From: Salinivenus iranica
GTDB lineage: Bacteria > Bacteroidota > Rhodothermia > Rhodothermales > Salinibacteraceae
DNA: 64,000 nucleotides
Assembly: GCA_002894665.1 (NCBI GenBank)
Contig: NCRB01000004.1
Location: 28,055-92,054, forward strand
Reading direction: 5' to 3'
Below, in pieces: positions 53,121 through 62,434 of this stretch (position 1 is its first letter; the number at the start of each line of letters is the position of its first letter). The notes under the pieces were generated by a model that had not been told where the DNA came from, did no database searches, and saw only the letters and a program-made list of their open reading frames with translations. Position numbers and translations under genes: made by a program.

Positions 53121-53732
53121 TCAAGCGGGCTGAGCGTTCGCCGTGTCGGTTGTGCGGTAGTGCTTCCGGTATTCCGGCTCCAGCAGAGCATAATTTTCCT
53201 TGTCCCAAAAGCGACCGTCGCGGTATAGGTAGTCGCGGGCCGTTCCTTCCTTGGTGAACCCCATGCCCTCGACGAGGTCGCGCCACGCGGTGTTGTACTC
53301 GAACGTGGCCGCCCGGACCCGGTGCAGGTCCAGTCGCTCGAAGCAATACCGCAGCAGAAGACGCATCGACTCCCGCCCGTAGCCCTTGCCCCAGTACGCG
53401 CGGTCCCCGATGGTGACGCCGATGCGGGCGTGCTGGTGATGCGAATCAATGCGGGCCACGTAGGCGATTCCGATGAGCACATTCTGCTCGTCGTCGTGGA
53501 TTTCAAAGTCGCGATGCGACGGAGACGGACGCTCACACAACTGCTCGAACCGTTCCTTGAACTGTCCAAACGATTCCTCCTCGTAGGGCATTTCGCTATC
53601 GAGCCGGTTCAGCTCGGGGTCGTTGTTCCAGCGAAAATGCGTGTGGATGTTTTTCATCTGGAGCGGCGTGAAGCGCACGCGCTTGTGCGTGAGGGGCGTG
53701 ACGGCTTGGAGGGGACGTGCGGTGTCGTTCAT
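53121..53732 (-). CDS. GNAT-family N-acetyltransferase, RimJ-like
   Basis: A 203-residue acetyltransferase from ATG 53732 (MNDTARPLQAVTPLTHKRVR). The RimJ/RimL-type core is HFRWNNDPELNRLDSEMPYE, the strand NVLIGIAYVARID, the acetyl-CoA loop IGDRAYWGKGYGRESMRLLL, and HRVRAATFEYNTAWRDLVEG followed by GFTKEGTARDYLYRDGRFWD. The substrate may be a protein N terminus or a small amine. A perfect 16-base palindrome lies four bases before the start codon. Confidence 0.86.
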   Translation of the reverse strand: MNDTARPLQAVTPLTHKRVRFTPLQMKNIHTHFRWNNDPELNRLDSEMPYEEESFGQFKERFEQLCERPSPSHRDFEIHDDEQNVLIGIAYVARIDSHHQHARIGVTIGDRAYWGKGYGRESMRLLLRYCFERLDLHRVRAATFEYNTAWRDLVEGMGFTKEGTARDYLYRDGRFWDKENYALLEPEYRKHYRTTDTANAQPA

Positions 53733-53736
53733 AGTT

Positions 53737-53752
53737 TTGGAAGCGCTTCCAA
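53737..53752. promoter_or_regulatory. perfect 16-base palindrome TTGGAAGCGCTTCCAA
   Basis: An exact inverted repeat four bases upstream of the GNAT start and downstream of menE. Related copies precede menE (55296-55307), fbaB (14909-14920) and the GT2 gene (2518-2529). Symmetry around a central CG suits LacI-family operators; the regulator is not identified. Confidence 0.5.
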
Positions 53753-53836
53753 GCAATGAAGAGAAAGGTGGACCCTGCGAGGACCTCGCAATAAAGAAGT
53801 TGCCCGTCGTCAATGCAAGGACGGCAAGCCTGCGGC

Positions 53837-55294
53837 TCAGCCCGAAGATGTTTTTGGCGTGTCTTGCCCCGCCTCCCTCTCGTCGTCCACGCGCGCCTGG
53901 GCCCACTCCCGGAGCGACTCCCGGTCGACTTTGAGGCCCGAGTTCCCGGGGTCGTCCGGGAAGGGGTAGAACGCATCGGGAATTTTAAACCCCGGGAGAT
54001 GAGCGCGCAGCGACTCGCGCAGTGTGGCGTCCTCGAGGGGCCCGTCGCCCCGGAGAAAGGCAACCGGACGGTGTCCATACTCCGGGTTCGATACGGGCAC
54101 CACGGCGGCCTGCACCACCCGGGGCAGCCGCTCAAGGGCCCTTTCGATCTCTTCGGGCTGAATGTTTTCGCCTCCGGAGACAAACATCCGGTCGATTCGC
54201 CCAACCACTTGGAGGCGGCCCTGCGCGTCCCGGACGCCGCGGTCCCCGGTCGGGTACCAGCCGTCGTCCGTGCACGGGTCGGTGACCGTGCCGTCCTGCA
54301 CGTAGCCGCGGAAGAGGGGCCGCCCCGCCACCAGGATCTGCCCGTCGGGGCCGATGCGTACCCGACGGTGGGGCAGTCGGGTCCCGGCCGTGCGAAGGGC
54401 CGATCGGGAGGCGCCCGGGGCCGTGGTTGTGATCTGCGACGCCATTTCGGTACAGCCGTAGCTGGTGAGGAGGGGCCAGCCGTCGGCGTACGCCCGGTCG
54501 AGGAGCGGGGCGGGCATCGGCCCGCCCCCGAGCAGGACGGCGCGGAGGGACGACGGCGGCGCATGGCCCGCAGTCACCATCCGGCGGAGCTGGGTCGAGA
54601 CGCAGGAGACGTGCGTCGCTCGGGTGTCCCCGAGGGCGGGGGCCAGGTCCTTCTCGGACTCCGGCACCGCAACCGCCGCCCCCGCCAGGGCGCACCGCAC
54701 CAGAATTGCGAGTCCGCCCACGTGGTAGAGCGGGAGGGACAACAGCCACCGATCTCCCGACCGGAGGGGCAGGTTTGCATTTGCGCCCTTGGCGCTGTAC
54801 AGGTGGTTGGCCCAGGTGTGCAGGGCGGCCTTGGGTTGCCCGGTGCTGCCGGACGTGAACACGATCGTGGCGTCGCGCTCCGGATCCTGCTCGGGCGGGT
54901 CGTCCCCTCGCGTCGGGCCTTCGCTCACGACCGCCTCCAGTGAGACCACGGGCGCCATCGACGAAAACGGCTCCTGTTCTGCCTCCGGCAGCACGGCCCC
55001 GTCACACCCGGCACGCTCGGCCTGCGCCCGGCGGGCCGGGGCGGGCAGACGCCGGCTCAGCGGCACTGCGACCGCCCCCACACGCCAGAGCGCCCAGAGA
55101 AGCACAATGGCGTCCGGACTCCGCGACGGCACCAGCGCCACCCGATCCCCTGGCGCGACGCCCGCCGCCCGCAGTCGACCGGCCGTCCCGTGCACCGCTG
55201 CGTCCAGGGCCTGATACGACCAGGTGCGATTCGGGGCGACGATTGCGGGGGCCGTGGGTCGTCCCTGTGCGTGGTGGTAAAGCGGAGAGGTCAT
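53837..55294 (-). CDS. menE: o-succinylbenzoate-CoA ligase
   Basis: Acyl-CoA synthetase of menaquinone synthesis, activating o-succinylbenzoate. The 485-residue protein from ATG 55294 (MTSPLYHHAQGRPTAPAIVA) has the AMP-binding P-loop VFTSGSTGQPKAALHTW, LTSYGCTEMASQ, WYPTGDRGVRDAQGRLQVVG with the acidic hinge and GRIDRMFVSGGENIQPEEIE, and the C-terminal Lys in NSGLKVDRESLREW. It lies 22 bases after menC. A near-palindrome GGAAACGCTTCC lies one base before its start codon. Confidence 0.92.
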   Translation of the reverse strand: MTSPLYHHAQGRPTAPAIVAPNRTWSYQALDAAVHGTAGRLRAAGVAPGDRVALVPSRSPDAIVLLWALWRVGAVAVPLSRRLPAPARRAQAERAGCDGAVLPEAEQEPFSSMAPVVSLEAVVSEGPTRGDDPPEQDPERDATIVFTSGSTGQPKAALHTWANHLYSAKGANANLPLRSGDRWLLSLPLYHVGGLAILVRCALAGAAVAVPESEKDLAPALGDTRATHVSCVSTQLRRMVTAGHAPPSSLRAVLLGGGPMPAPLLDRAYADGWPLLTSYGCTEMASQITTTAPGASRSALRTAGTRLPHRRVRIGPDGQILVAGRPLFRGYVQDGTVTDPCTDDGWYPTGDRGVRDAQGRLQVVGRIDRMFVSGGENIQPEEIERALERLPRVVQAAVVPVSNPEYGHRPVAFLRGDGPLEDATLRESLRAHLPGFKIPDAFYPFPDDPGNSGLKVDRESLREWAQARVDDEREAGQDTPKTSSG

Positions 55295-55295
55295 C

Positions 55296-55307
55296 GGAAA
55301 CGCTTCC
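55296..55307. promoter_or_regulatory. near-palindrome GGAAACGCTTCC before menE
   Basis: One base different from the perfect motif at 53739-53750, with the same right flank AAG. It sits immediately before the menE start, between menE and menC. Confidence 0.3.
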
Positions 55308-55316
55308 AAGAAAAAA

Positions 55317-56393
55317 TCAGTCAACGAGAGGCTCCAGGCGGTCGAGGCAGACGGTCGATCGCGAGACGGCTGCCAGGTCCACCGTGGGCCCGTCCATGGA
55401 CAGTCGTGGCGCGAGCACGTCGGCCGCCAGTCGGGTGTACGGAGACAGCCCCGCCGGGGCCTCGGACAGCGTGGCGGCCACGGCAGCCAGCATTCGGGTG
55501 CCCACCCCCGTCTCGTACGACGCGCTGAGGACAGGACGAACGCCGTGGTCACGAGCCGCCGCCTCCCACGCCCACATCCGGTGCATGCCGCCCAGCAGGG
55601 TCGGCTTCAGAACGACGGCACGGAGCGGCCACGCCCCCAGCACCTCCCGCGACCGCTCGCGGGTCGTCTCGTCGATCGCAACGGGACAGCCCGTGGCCTC
55701 GACCAGCGCCGGAAGGTGCTCCGGATCGGACACGGGCTCTTCGATATAGGCGAACGGGCAGTCGCTGATTCCGGACAGAAACGCCTCCGCGTCCTCCACG
55801 GACCACGCCCGGTTGGCATCGAGTCGAAGCTCTACGTCCGGGCCGAGTCCCCGACGTAGGGCCCGAACGCGCTCCACGTCCGTCGACACGTCCGTACGCC
55901 CGACCTTCAGTTTCACAGCCTGGTATCCGTCCGCCCGGAGCCGACGCCCCTGGTCGGCAAGCGTGTCCGCGTCGCCCGCACGAACCAGCGCGTTCAGGGC
56001 TACGGAGGGTCGGTCCGCGCCGAGGAGCCGGGCCGGCGCGATCCCCTGGGCCGCGGCTAGCGCCTCCACGACGGCACTCTCTCCCCCAAACCGTACGGAG
56101 GCCGGCAGAGAATCCGGAATGGGAAGCGCCCGCACTATCGCCCGCGGGCCTTCTCCCGTGAGCGTCTCCCCTTCCCATCGGTTCCCGAGGCGGCGCGCCT
56201 GGTCGACCGCCTCGTCCAGGGTCTCCACGCTAAACCCCGGCAGCGGCGCCGCCTCGCCCCATCCGTCGGCCCCCGAGTCGAGGGTCAGATGCAGGAGGAG
56301 GCCGTGCCGCTCGGCCAGCGGCGCGCCCCCGAGAGACAGGGGCTCGGTCAGGGGGAGCGTGTACCGGTAGCGCTCAAGGGATGCGATCGTCAC
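55317..56393 (-). CDS. menC: o-succinylbenzoate synthase
   Basis: Enolase-superfamily dehydratase that makes o-succinylbenzoate. The protein is 358 residues from the GTG at 56391-56393 (VTIASLERYRYTLPLTEPLS); the longer frame to 56594 overlaps menA and is rejected. The active-site residues are seen as KLKVGRTD (K-x-K), LRLDANRAW, FAYIEEPVSDPEHL, VAIDETTRERS and VVLKPTLLGG. It lies 13 bases after menA, consistent with one operon. Superfamily members can also be racemases, but the neighbours settle the call. Confidence 0.92.
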   Translation of the reverse strand: MTIASLERYRYTLPLTEPLSLGGAPLAERHGLLLHLTLDSGADGWGEAAPLPGFSVETLDEAVDQARRLGNRWEGETLTGEGPRAIVRALPIPDSLPASVRFGGESAVVEALAAAQGIAPARLLGADRPSVALNALVRAGDADTLADQGRRLRADGYQAVKLKVGRTDVSTDVERVRALRRGLGPDVELRLDANRAWSVEDAEAFLSGISDCPFAYIEEPVSDPEHLPALVEATGCPVAIDETTRERSREVLGAWPLRAVVLKPTLLGGMHRMWAWEAAARDHGVRPVLSASYETGVGTRMLAAVAATLSEAPAGLSPYTRLAADVLAPRLSMDGPTVDLAAVSRSTVCLDRLEPLVD

Positions 56394-56406
56394 GAGACTG
56401 CGAGGA

Positions 56407-57300
56407 TTAGGAGAGCAACCACCCGGCCGAGAAGAGGAGGGCCCACAGCACCAGCAGGCGCCCCGTTGCCCCCAGGAGGGGGTTGAGCGCCTCCGGGTCG
56501 TCGGTGGTGGCGAGGGTGCGTGTGTGGCGAACCACCAGCGGGAGCAACACGATCGGCGCCACCGCCCCCCAGGGCCCTCCGGCGCCCGCCGCAAGGCCTA
56601 CCGGGAGGAGCAACGCCGCGCTCAGGCACGCGCCGTAGAGCCAGACGCCGACCCGCCGGCCCGTCCGAACGACGAGTGTGCGTTTGCCTACGGCCCGGTC
56701 GTTCGCGACGTCGCGGATGTTGTTCACCAGCAGGATGCCGACGGAGAACAGCCCCGGGCCCGCCCCCGCCGCGATCACCTCCGGCGGACACGCCAGCGCC
56801 TGCACGTAGTAGGTGCCCCCGACCGCCACAGGGCCGAAGAATACAAACACGGCCAGATCGGCGAGGCCGAGCGAGGCGAGCGAATACGATCCGGCGGTAT
56901 ACCAGATGGCCGTGGCGATGGACGCGACCCCGATGGCCAGTACGGGCCACCCGCCCCGAACGATGAGGTAGCCCCCGGCCAGCACCGCGGCCCCAAACAT
57001 CCCAATGGTGGCCTGCCGCATCGTGTCGGGGGCCACGAGTCCGGCCTGCGTCACGCGGAGGGGCCCCACCCGATCGTCCGTATCGGCTCCCTGGAGGTAG
57101 TCGGTGTAGTCGTTGTGGTAATTGACGCCAACCTGGATGAATACCGCACTCAGGAGCGCGAGCGCCGCGGCGCCCGGATGCCAGGCGCCCTTCTCCACGG
57201 CCAACGCCGTGCCCACAAACACGGGGGCCACGGCCGCGCCCAGTGTTTTGGGGCGGGCGGCCCAGAGCCAGACACGCAATTGAGAGGTCGCGGTCGCCAT
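56407..57300 (-). CDS. menA: 1,4-dihydroxy-2-naphthoate polyprenyltransferase
   Basis: UbiA-superfamily membrane prenyltransferase that attaches the isoprenoid tail in menaquinone synthesis. The 297-residue protein has eight or nine membrane helices. The first polyprenyl-diphosphate site is VNYHNDYTDYLQGADTDDR (NxxxDxxxD-type), and the second is LLVNNIRDVANDRAVGKRTL. It begins WLWAARPKTLGAAVAPVFVG, typical of MenA. It is followed by menC and preceded on the other strand by the MBL-fold gene. Confidence 0.94.
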   Translation of the reverse strand: MATATSQLRVWLWAARPKTLGAAVAPVFVGTALAVEKGAWHPGAAALALLSAVFIQVGVNYHNDYTDYLQGADTDDRVGPLRVTQAGLVAPDTMRQATIGMFGAAVLAGGYLIVRGGWPVLAIGVASIATAIWYTAGSYSLASLGLADLAVFVFFGPVAVGGTYYVQALACPPEVIAAGAGPGLFSVGILLVNNIRDVANDRAVGKRTLVVRTGRRVGVWLYGACLSAALLLPVGLAAGAGGPWGAVAPIVLLPLVVRHTRTLATTDDPEALNPLLGATGRLLVLWALLFSAGWLLS

Positions 57301-57437
57301 GGGAACCGTGCAGAAACGTGAAGAGGACGTTGGTGTGTGCCACGCAACACGACGGCCCGGATCGTGCGTAGTGATTGTCGGAAATAAAATGTACGTTGCT
57401 GTACTTTTCTCGATTCCCTTCAGAATGTGATCAATCC

Positions 57438-58340
57438 ATGCTTTCTCGTCGGCACTTCCTCAAACACACCGGCACCGCCCTCGCGGTAAGCCCCGTGGCG
57501 GCGTCCCTGCTCCGCTCGTGGCCGTCCCGCGCCGAGGGCTTCACGTCGCTCCGAAAGGGAACGGGCATCTTCACGCAGCGCGGCGGCACCATCGGCTGGC
57601 TCGCCACCGACGACGCGCTCGTGGTCGTCGATACCCAGTCCCCGCAGTCGGCCGCGGACTGTTGGTCGGGCCTGCAGGACCGCACGACGCACGCCCTGGA
57701 CCTGGTGGTCAACACGCACCACCACGGCGATCACGTCGGCGGAAATGGCGTGTTTGCCCCGCATACCGACCGCTTCGTGGCCCAGGAACACGTCCCGGGT
57801 CTCATGCGGCAGACCGCGGAGGGGGACAAGGCCGACGACGCCCCCTATCCGACCGAGACCTTCGAGGATCGGTGGAGCACATCCGTGGGCGACGAATCCC
57901 TTACGCTCCGGCACTACGGCCCCGGCCACACGGGAGGCGACGCGGTCGTGTTTTTTGAAGAAGCCAATGTCGTGCACGTGGGCGACCTCGTGTTCAATCG
58001 CGCCTACCCCTTCATCGACGTGGACGGGGGCGCCGACTCCCAGAACTGGATCGACACACTGGAGACGCTCCACCAGACGCTTGCGGACGACACGATCCTC
58101 ATTCACGGGCACGGCAACCCGGAGTACGGCGTGACCGGCGATCGTGCCGACCTGCTCGTGATGCGAGACTTCCTCTCCGCCCTCAACGAGTACGTCGCCC
58201 GGCAGCGGCAGGCCGGGGCGTCGCTCGACGAGATGCAACAAATTGACGTGCTCGACGGCTTCGAGGCCTTCGACTTCGACTGGGCCCTGTCCCTCGACAA
58301 CTGCATCGAGGCGGTCTACCGCGAACAAACCGCCGGGTAG
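57438..58340 (+). CDS. Tat-exported metallo-beta-lactamase-fold hydrolase
   Basis: A 300-residue protein. From ATG 57438 the twin-arginine signal SRRHFLKHTGTALAV is followed by an alanine-rich region and cleavage near SRAEG. The metal-binding motif is NTHHHGDHVGGNGVF, with further ligands in GPGHTGGDAVVFF, VVHVGDLVFNRAYPF and LIHGHGNPEYG. It lies between menA and menD on the opposite strand, ending six bases from the menD stop. Substrate unknown; some family members hydrolyse beta-lactams or thioesters, but nothing here indicates which. Confidence 0.88.
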   Translation: MLSRRHFLKHTGTALAVSPVAASLLRSWPSRAEGFTSLRKGTGIFTQRGGTIGWLATDDALVVVDTQSPQSAADCWSGLQDRTTHALDLVVNTHHHGDHVGGNGVFAPHTDRFVAQEHVPGLMRQTAEGDKADDAPYPTETFEDRWSTSVGDESLTLRHYGPGHTGGDAVVFFEEANVVHVGDLVFNRAYPFIDVDGGADSQNWIDTLETLHQTLADDTILIHGHGNPEYGVTGDRADLLVMRDFLSALNEYVARQRQAGASLDEMQQIDVLDGFEAFDFDWALSLDNCIEAVYREQTAG

Positions 58341-58345
58341 GGCCC

Positions 58346-60133
58346 CTACGAGTCCGTCTCAACGGCGGTGCGCACGGCGTCCTCCAGCTGCTCGTGCACC
58401 TCCCGGTTCGCCTCCCGCTCCGTCCGCACCTCGATCAGGGTGCTGCCCGATCGGTCGCAGGCCTCCCGGTAGGCCGCCCGGAAGGCCGCGGGCGTCGTCG
58501 GCTGCGCGTAGGGCAGGCCAAAGGTGGCCGCCGCGGACTCGAAGGACCGGCCCTGGGGCGTCGTGAAGTACGGGGCGAATTCGTCGTGCGACCGGATCGG
58601 CAGGAAGTGAAAAATGCCGCCGCCGTCGTTATTGACGACGACGACCACGACGGGCCGGTCGTCGAGGAGGGCGAGGCTGTTGAGATCGTGCCAGAGGGCG
58701 AGGTCTCCGATGAGCAGCGTCACGGGCCCTCCCCGCCCGGTGGCCACGCCCGCTGCGGTGGCCACGGTGCCGTCGATGCCGCTGGCCCCCCGATTGGCGT
58801 AGGCCGCGCCGCCCGATCCCGGTTCCGCCGCGTGCCGGTTGAGGTCCCGCACGGGCATGCTGCTGGCCGCCACGAGGGCATGCGCCTCCGGCCGTTCCTC
58901 CGTGAGGGCGGTGGCCACAAACGGCTCGGTGAGCGTGCTCGTGTCCCGGGCATGCGCCTGGACGGCCGTCGCCGCCCGGTCGTTGGCCTCGATCCAGCCC
59001 GTCCGCCAGGACGACGGCTCGGCCATGGCGCCGGTGAACGCCAAAAAGCGCTCGACAAAGGGCTCGATGCCCGACTCGACGTGGTGGGTCGCCCGATGGT
59101 CGGGATCGAGGCGGCCCGGATCGGGCCGCACGACCGCGTGCACGTCGGGCGCGCTGTCGCGGAGAAAGTGGCGGAGGCGTTTCGACACAAATCGCCCCCC
59201 AACGCGAAGCACGGCGTCGGGGCGGTACGCCTCCCGGAACGCCGACGAGTCGAGCATGAGGTCGGCGTACGGCACGAGGGCGGCCGGCCCCTGCGCGGTC
59301 AGCCGCAGTCGGGATGTCAGGTCGGGCACGAGGGGCCAGCCCAGCCGCACGGCCAGGCGCTGCACCGCCGCGGCCTCGGCGTCCGTATCGAGCCGACCGG
59401 CCACCACGAGTCCGCGCCGCCCATCATTCAGGTCCTGCGCCAGCGCATCGAGCGCGGCGTCGGGCGGCTGCGATGTCGTCGGGGGATACTGGGTGAAGGG
59501 GCGCTCCTGCTCTGCCCAGTCCTGCACGGCCGGCGGAACGGACGGGGCGTCGTCGGTCGCCACCGGCTCCAGGGGCTTCCGGAATCCGCAGTTGAGGTGG
59601 ACGGGGCCGGCGGGCGCACGGGTGGCCCGGTGCACAGCCTGATCCGCCGTCGTCAGAACATAGGCCGGGTCGATGTCCTCGGTCGGCGGGGGCAGATCGA
59701 CGTGCCACCGGACGTACTCGCCGAAGAGCTTCACCTGATCGATGGCCTGGTTTGCCCCGGTGTCGCGAAGCTCCGGGGGGCGATCAGCCGTCAGGAGGAG
59801 GAGCGGCACCCCGTCCATCGAGGCTTCGACCACGGCCGGCAGCCCGTTCGCCACCGCGGTGCCCGAGGTCGTGATCCAGGCCGCGGGGCGGCGCGAGGCC
59901 CGGCCCGCGCCCAGCGCCGCAAAGGCCCCGCCTCGCTCGTCTACGTGCAGCACCACCTCGGCCTCCGGATGGCGGGCCGCGGCGACAGTGAGGGGGGTGG
60001 AGCGCGATCCGGGCGCTACGAAGAAGGTGCGCACGTCATTCCGGACCAGCTCCTCGATGAGCAGGTGCGTCCAAAGATACGTGATGTTGGGGGCGTCGAG
60101 GGGAGACGTAGACGACACGAGGCGTACGGGCAT
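58346..60133 (-). CDS. menD: 2-succinyl-5-enolpyruvyl-6-hydroxy-3-cyclohexene-1-carboxylate synthase
   Basis: Thiamine-diphosphate enzyme of menaquinone synthesis. The 595-residue protein begins with NITYLWTHLLIEELVRNDVR and the MenD hallmark FFVAPGSRSTPLTVAAARHP; the catalytic Glu is in LHVDERGGAFAALGAGRAS. The ThDP region near the C terminus shows ANRGASGIDGTVATAAGVAT, LLIGDLALWHDLNSLALLDD and VVVVVNNDGGGIFHFLPI. It lies 20 bases after menF, and probably follows it in the transcript. Confidence 0.95.
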   Translation of the reverse strand: MPVRLVSSTSPLDAPNITYLWTHLLIEELVRNDVRTFFVAPGSRSTPLTVAAARHPEAEVVLHVDERGGAFAALGAGRASRRPAAWITTSGTAVANGLPAVVEASMDGVPLLLLTADRPPELRDTGANQAIDQVKLFGEYVRWHVDLPPPTEDIDPAYVLTTADQAVHRATRAPAGPVHLNCGFRKPLEPVATDDAPSVPPAVQDWAEQERPFTQYPPTTSQPPDAALDALAQDLNDGRRGLVVAGRLDTDAEAAAVQRLAVRLGWPLVPDLTSRLRLTAQGPAALVPYADLMLDSSAFREAYRPDAVLRVGGRFVSKRLRHFLRDSAPDVHAVVRPDPGRLDPDHRATHHVESGIEPFVERFLAFTGAMAEPSSWRTGWIEANDRAATAVQAHARDTSTLTEPFVATALTEERPEAHALVAASSMPVRDLNRHAAEPGSGGAAYANRGASGIDGTVATAAGVATGRGGPVTLLIGDLALWHDLNSLALLDDRPVVVVVVNNDGGGIFHFLPIRSHDEFAPYFTTPQGRSFESAAATFGLPYAQPTTPAAFRAAYREACDRSGSTLIEVRTEREANREVHEQLEDAVRTAVETDS

Positions 60134-60153
60134 CCGTCGGGAAGAACATGCGC

Positions 60154-61590
60154 TCAGCGGGGGGAGGCCCCATTCTCGACATCCCCCAAATCCAAAACCG
60201 CGGCAAAGTCGCCAATTTTCTGTTCAATCTCCTCCCATTCCCGATCCGGCACCGAGCCGTCCACGATGCCGGCCCCCGAAAAGAGGGCCAGCCGGGCGTT
60301 CTGCACGAGCCCCGATCGGATACCGACCGTGAACTCGGCGGCCCCCTCCCCCATCCACCCCACGGGCCCGGCGTACCATCCCCGATCGAAGGGCTCCTGG
60401 GTTCGAATGGCCGTGAGGGCCTCCTTTTTCGGCACGCCGCCCACGGCGGGGGTCGGGTGGAGCCCCTTCAGCAGATCAATCGTGCCCAGTCCGCTCCGGA
60501 GCGTACCCGTCACGGGGGCGTGGAGGTGGCGGCTGCGCGCCAAAGCCAGTTCCCCGGGCGCGTCCGGCGTCTCCACATCCGTGCAAAGGCGTTCCAGCTC
60601 GTTCCGGATGGCCTCCTGCACGAACGCATGTTCGCGTCGCTCCTTCGGGCTTTGGAAGAGCTCGTCCCGAAGAGCCGCGTCCGCCGTGGGGGTATCGCCG
60701 CGGGAGCGCGTGCCGGCGACCGCCTCGCTCCGCACCGTCGCCCCCGACCGCCGAAACAGCCGCTCCGGCGACGCTCCGACGAAGGCGGGCCCCGCCCCCG
60801 TCCGCACGGCAAAGTGAAAACAGTTTTTGGTGGCGGCCCGGAGCTGCTGGAGGACGCGGAGCGGGTCGAGGGCGGTGCCCAGGTCCAGCGCCACGCGCCG
60901 GGCCAGGACCACCTTGTGGAGGGCCTCCTTCGAAATGGCGTCCAGCGCCCAATTCACCATGCGGGTCCACTGGTCGCGGTTGGGCGAGTCGGCGCGGCCG
61001 AGCGGGCGCGGGAGATCCGGCACCGGCACCGCCTCCGGAAAGACAAGCGCCTCGATCGCCTCGAGGAGGGCCTCCAGCCGCTCGGCGTCCCGCGGCAGCA
61101 CCAGGTTGCACACGAGCGCAGCGGCCCCGCCCTCCCGCACCCACTCGAACCGGGGCAGCACGAACTGATAGGTCCCGAAGGAGCCCCAGCTCTGGTCCGG
61201 CCACCCGGCACTGCGGGGCTGGGGGGCATCGAAGCGCAGCCCGCCGTACCATCGCGCCCCGGCATCGGCCCGCGCCGTGCGGTCCGCCAGGCGCCGCCCC
61301 AGGCGGTCGTAGTCCACGGGGACGTCGTCGTCCCACACCACATCGGCGGTGCCGACTCCCGCCACCGTCCGATCGTCGTCCCGGCCCGACCAGTACACCC
61401 CCGCCGTCTGCTGCTGGGCCTGCATCCAGGCCAGCGGGGACCGGTCCGGGCGGCCCGGCACAACCAGTCGGCGCACCCGGGGCGGCCCCTCGTGTGTGTC
61501 CACCGCAGCACGAACCTTCTCCGCAAGGGCCGCACGGAGCCCCCTGTCGGCTTCCCGGATCGGCGGTGTAGACGCGTCGGTTTCGATCAT
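60154..61590 (-). CDS. menF: isochorismate synthase
   Basis: Converts chorismate to isochorismate, the first committed step of menaquinone synthesis. The 478-residue protein has the chorismate-binding domain in the C-terminal half: LHKVVLARRVALDLG, VGASPERLFRRSGATVRSEA, VAGTRSRGDTPTADAALRDE, ELERLCTDVETPDAPGELAL, LHPTPAVGGVPKKEALTAIR and FSGAGIVDGSVPDREWEEIE. The N-terminal half is variable, as usual. It heads the men gene group. Salicylate synthases share the fold, but the context supports menF. Confidence 0.94.
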   Translation of the reverse strand: MIETDASTPPIREADRGLRAALAEKVRAAVDTHEGPPRVRRLVVPGRPDRSPLAWMQAQQQTAGVYWSGRDDDRTVAGVGTADVVWDDDVPVDYDRLGRRLADRTARADAGARWYGGLRFDAPQPRSAGWPDQSWGSFGTYQFVLPRFEWVREGGAAALVCNLVLPRDAERLEALLEAIEALVFPEAVPVPDLPRPLGRADSPNRDQWTRMVNWALDAISKEALHKVVLARRVALDLGTALDPLRVLQQLRAATKNCFHFAVRTGAGPAFVGASPERLFRRSGATVRSEAVAGTRSRGDTPTADAALRDELFQSPKERREHAFVQEAIRNELERLCTDVETPDAPGELALARSRHLHAPVTGTLRSGLGTIDLLKGLHPTPAVGGVPKKEALTAIRTQEPFDRGWYAGPVGWMGEGAAEFTVGIRSGLVQNARLALFSGAGIVDGSVPDREWEEIEQKIGDFAAVLDLGDVENGASPR

Positions 61591-61641
61591 ACAAACAGAA
61601 TTGCTCAGGATAGCGACCAGGCGTAGGCCCCATGCCCCTTG

Positions 61642-62316
61642 TTACGGATCGGGGTCCGTTTTCGTGTCTTCCTCTGTGCGGGCCCCCCAGTTCTCCAGAA
61701 TGTCTTCCGTGATGGCGTCCACCTGCGGCAGGGCCAGCCGGTGCTTGAGGGCGACCCGCACGATGAGCCCACGAAGGACCTGATCCGTCACGGGCAGCGG
61801 GTAGAGGCGGCGCCAGGCGGGGCGGAGCACCGGACGCAACGCCCACTGCAGCACGCCCCAGCGCAGCAGCACGAACCCAATCAGCCCCACCCCCACGGCC
61901 CAGAACTGATCCCGCGCCGCAAAGATGCTTAGGGTCAGCACGTAGTAGAGGGCCTGCACGATGCCGTAGTCGAGCACCGTGCCAAGCTTTGCCCCCACAA
62001 CGCTCGTAAGGGCGGGACTCATCAGCGCCCAGACCAAAAAGACCCCCAGCGCCGCCAGGGCCGCCCACCCGGCGGGCAGCAGCCACAGAAAAACCGGCAG
62101 CGACCAGGCCGCCAGCGTTCGGGGCGAGCGCCCCCACACGTCGGCCCACCGCAGCAGCTGATCGAGCGACACGTACTGCAGCACGTCCCCCGCATAGTCT
62201 CGGATGTCGGCCTCCGGAACGTGGTACCACCGTCCCGCAGCGGTCACCATCCCGTACGGCGTGTCCACGTACGTCGGGCCGTCATCACTGGTCTGCGAAG
62301 CAGGGTCGTCGGTCAT
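61642..62316 (-). CDS. integral membrane protein, function unknown
   Basis: A 224-residue protein from ATG 62316 (MTDDPASQTSDDGPTYVDTP). After a cytoplasmic N terminus of about 65 residues with ADVWGRSPRTL, there are four hydrophobic segments (LPVFLWLLPAGWAALAALGV, LVWALMSPALTSVVGAKLGT, YYVLTLSIFAARDQFWAVGV and GLIGFVLLRWGVLQWAL), and a C-terminal soluble tail. The family is not recognised. It lies upstream of menF on the same strand, 51 bases away, so it may share its transcript. Confidence 0.62.
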   Translation of the reverse strand: MTDDPASQTSDDGPTYVDTPYGMVTAAGRWYHVPEADIRDYAGDVLQYVSLDQLLRWADVWGRSPRTLAAWSLPVFLWLLPAGWAALAALGVFLVWALMSPALTSVVGAKLGTVLDYGIVQALYYVLTLSIFAARDQFWAVGVGLIGFVLLRWGVLQWALRPVLRPAWRRLYPLPVTDQVLRGLIVRVALKHRLALPQVDAITEDILENWGARTEEDTKTDPDP

Positions 62317-62434
62317 AACCCACTGCCGAAACAGGGTTGAGGAGGATCCACATGCAGCCTCTCGGTGGTAGATGCACACAACGTACATGACCCCCGTGGG
62401 ACGGTTTCAATCGTGACTGAAAGTCCCCAGGGGT

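Noticed and set aside
58394..60817. Open frame of 807 codons on the plus strand
   Set aside because: It is antisense to menD and menF, which are clearly real. Composition (Arg, Gly, His-rich) is that of a shadow frame.
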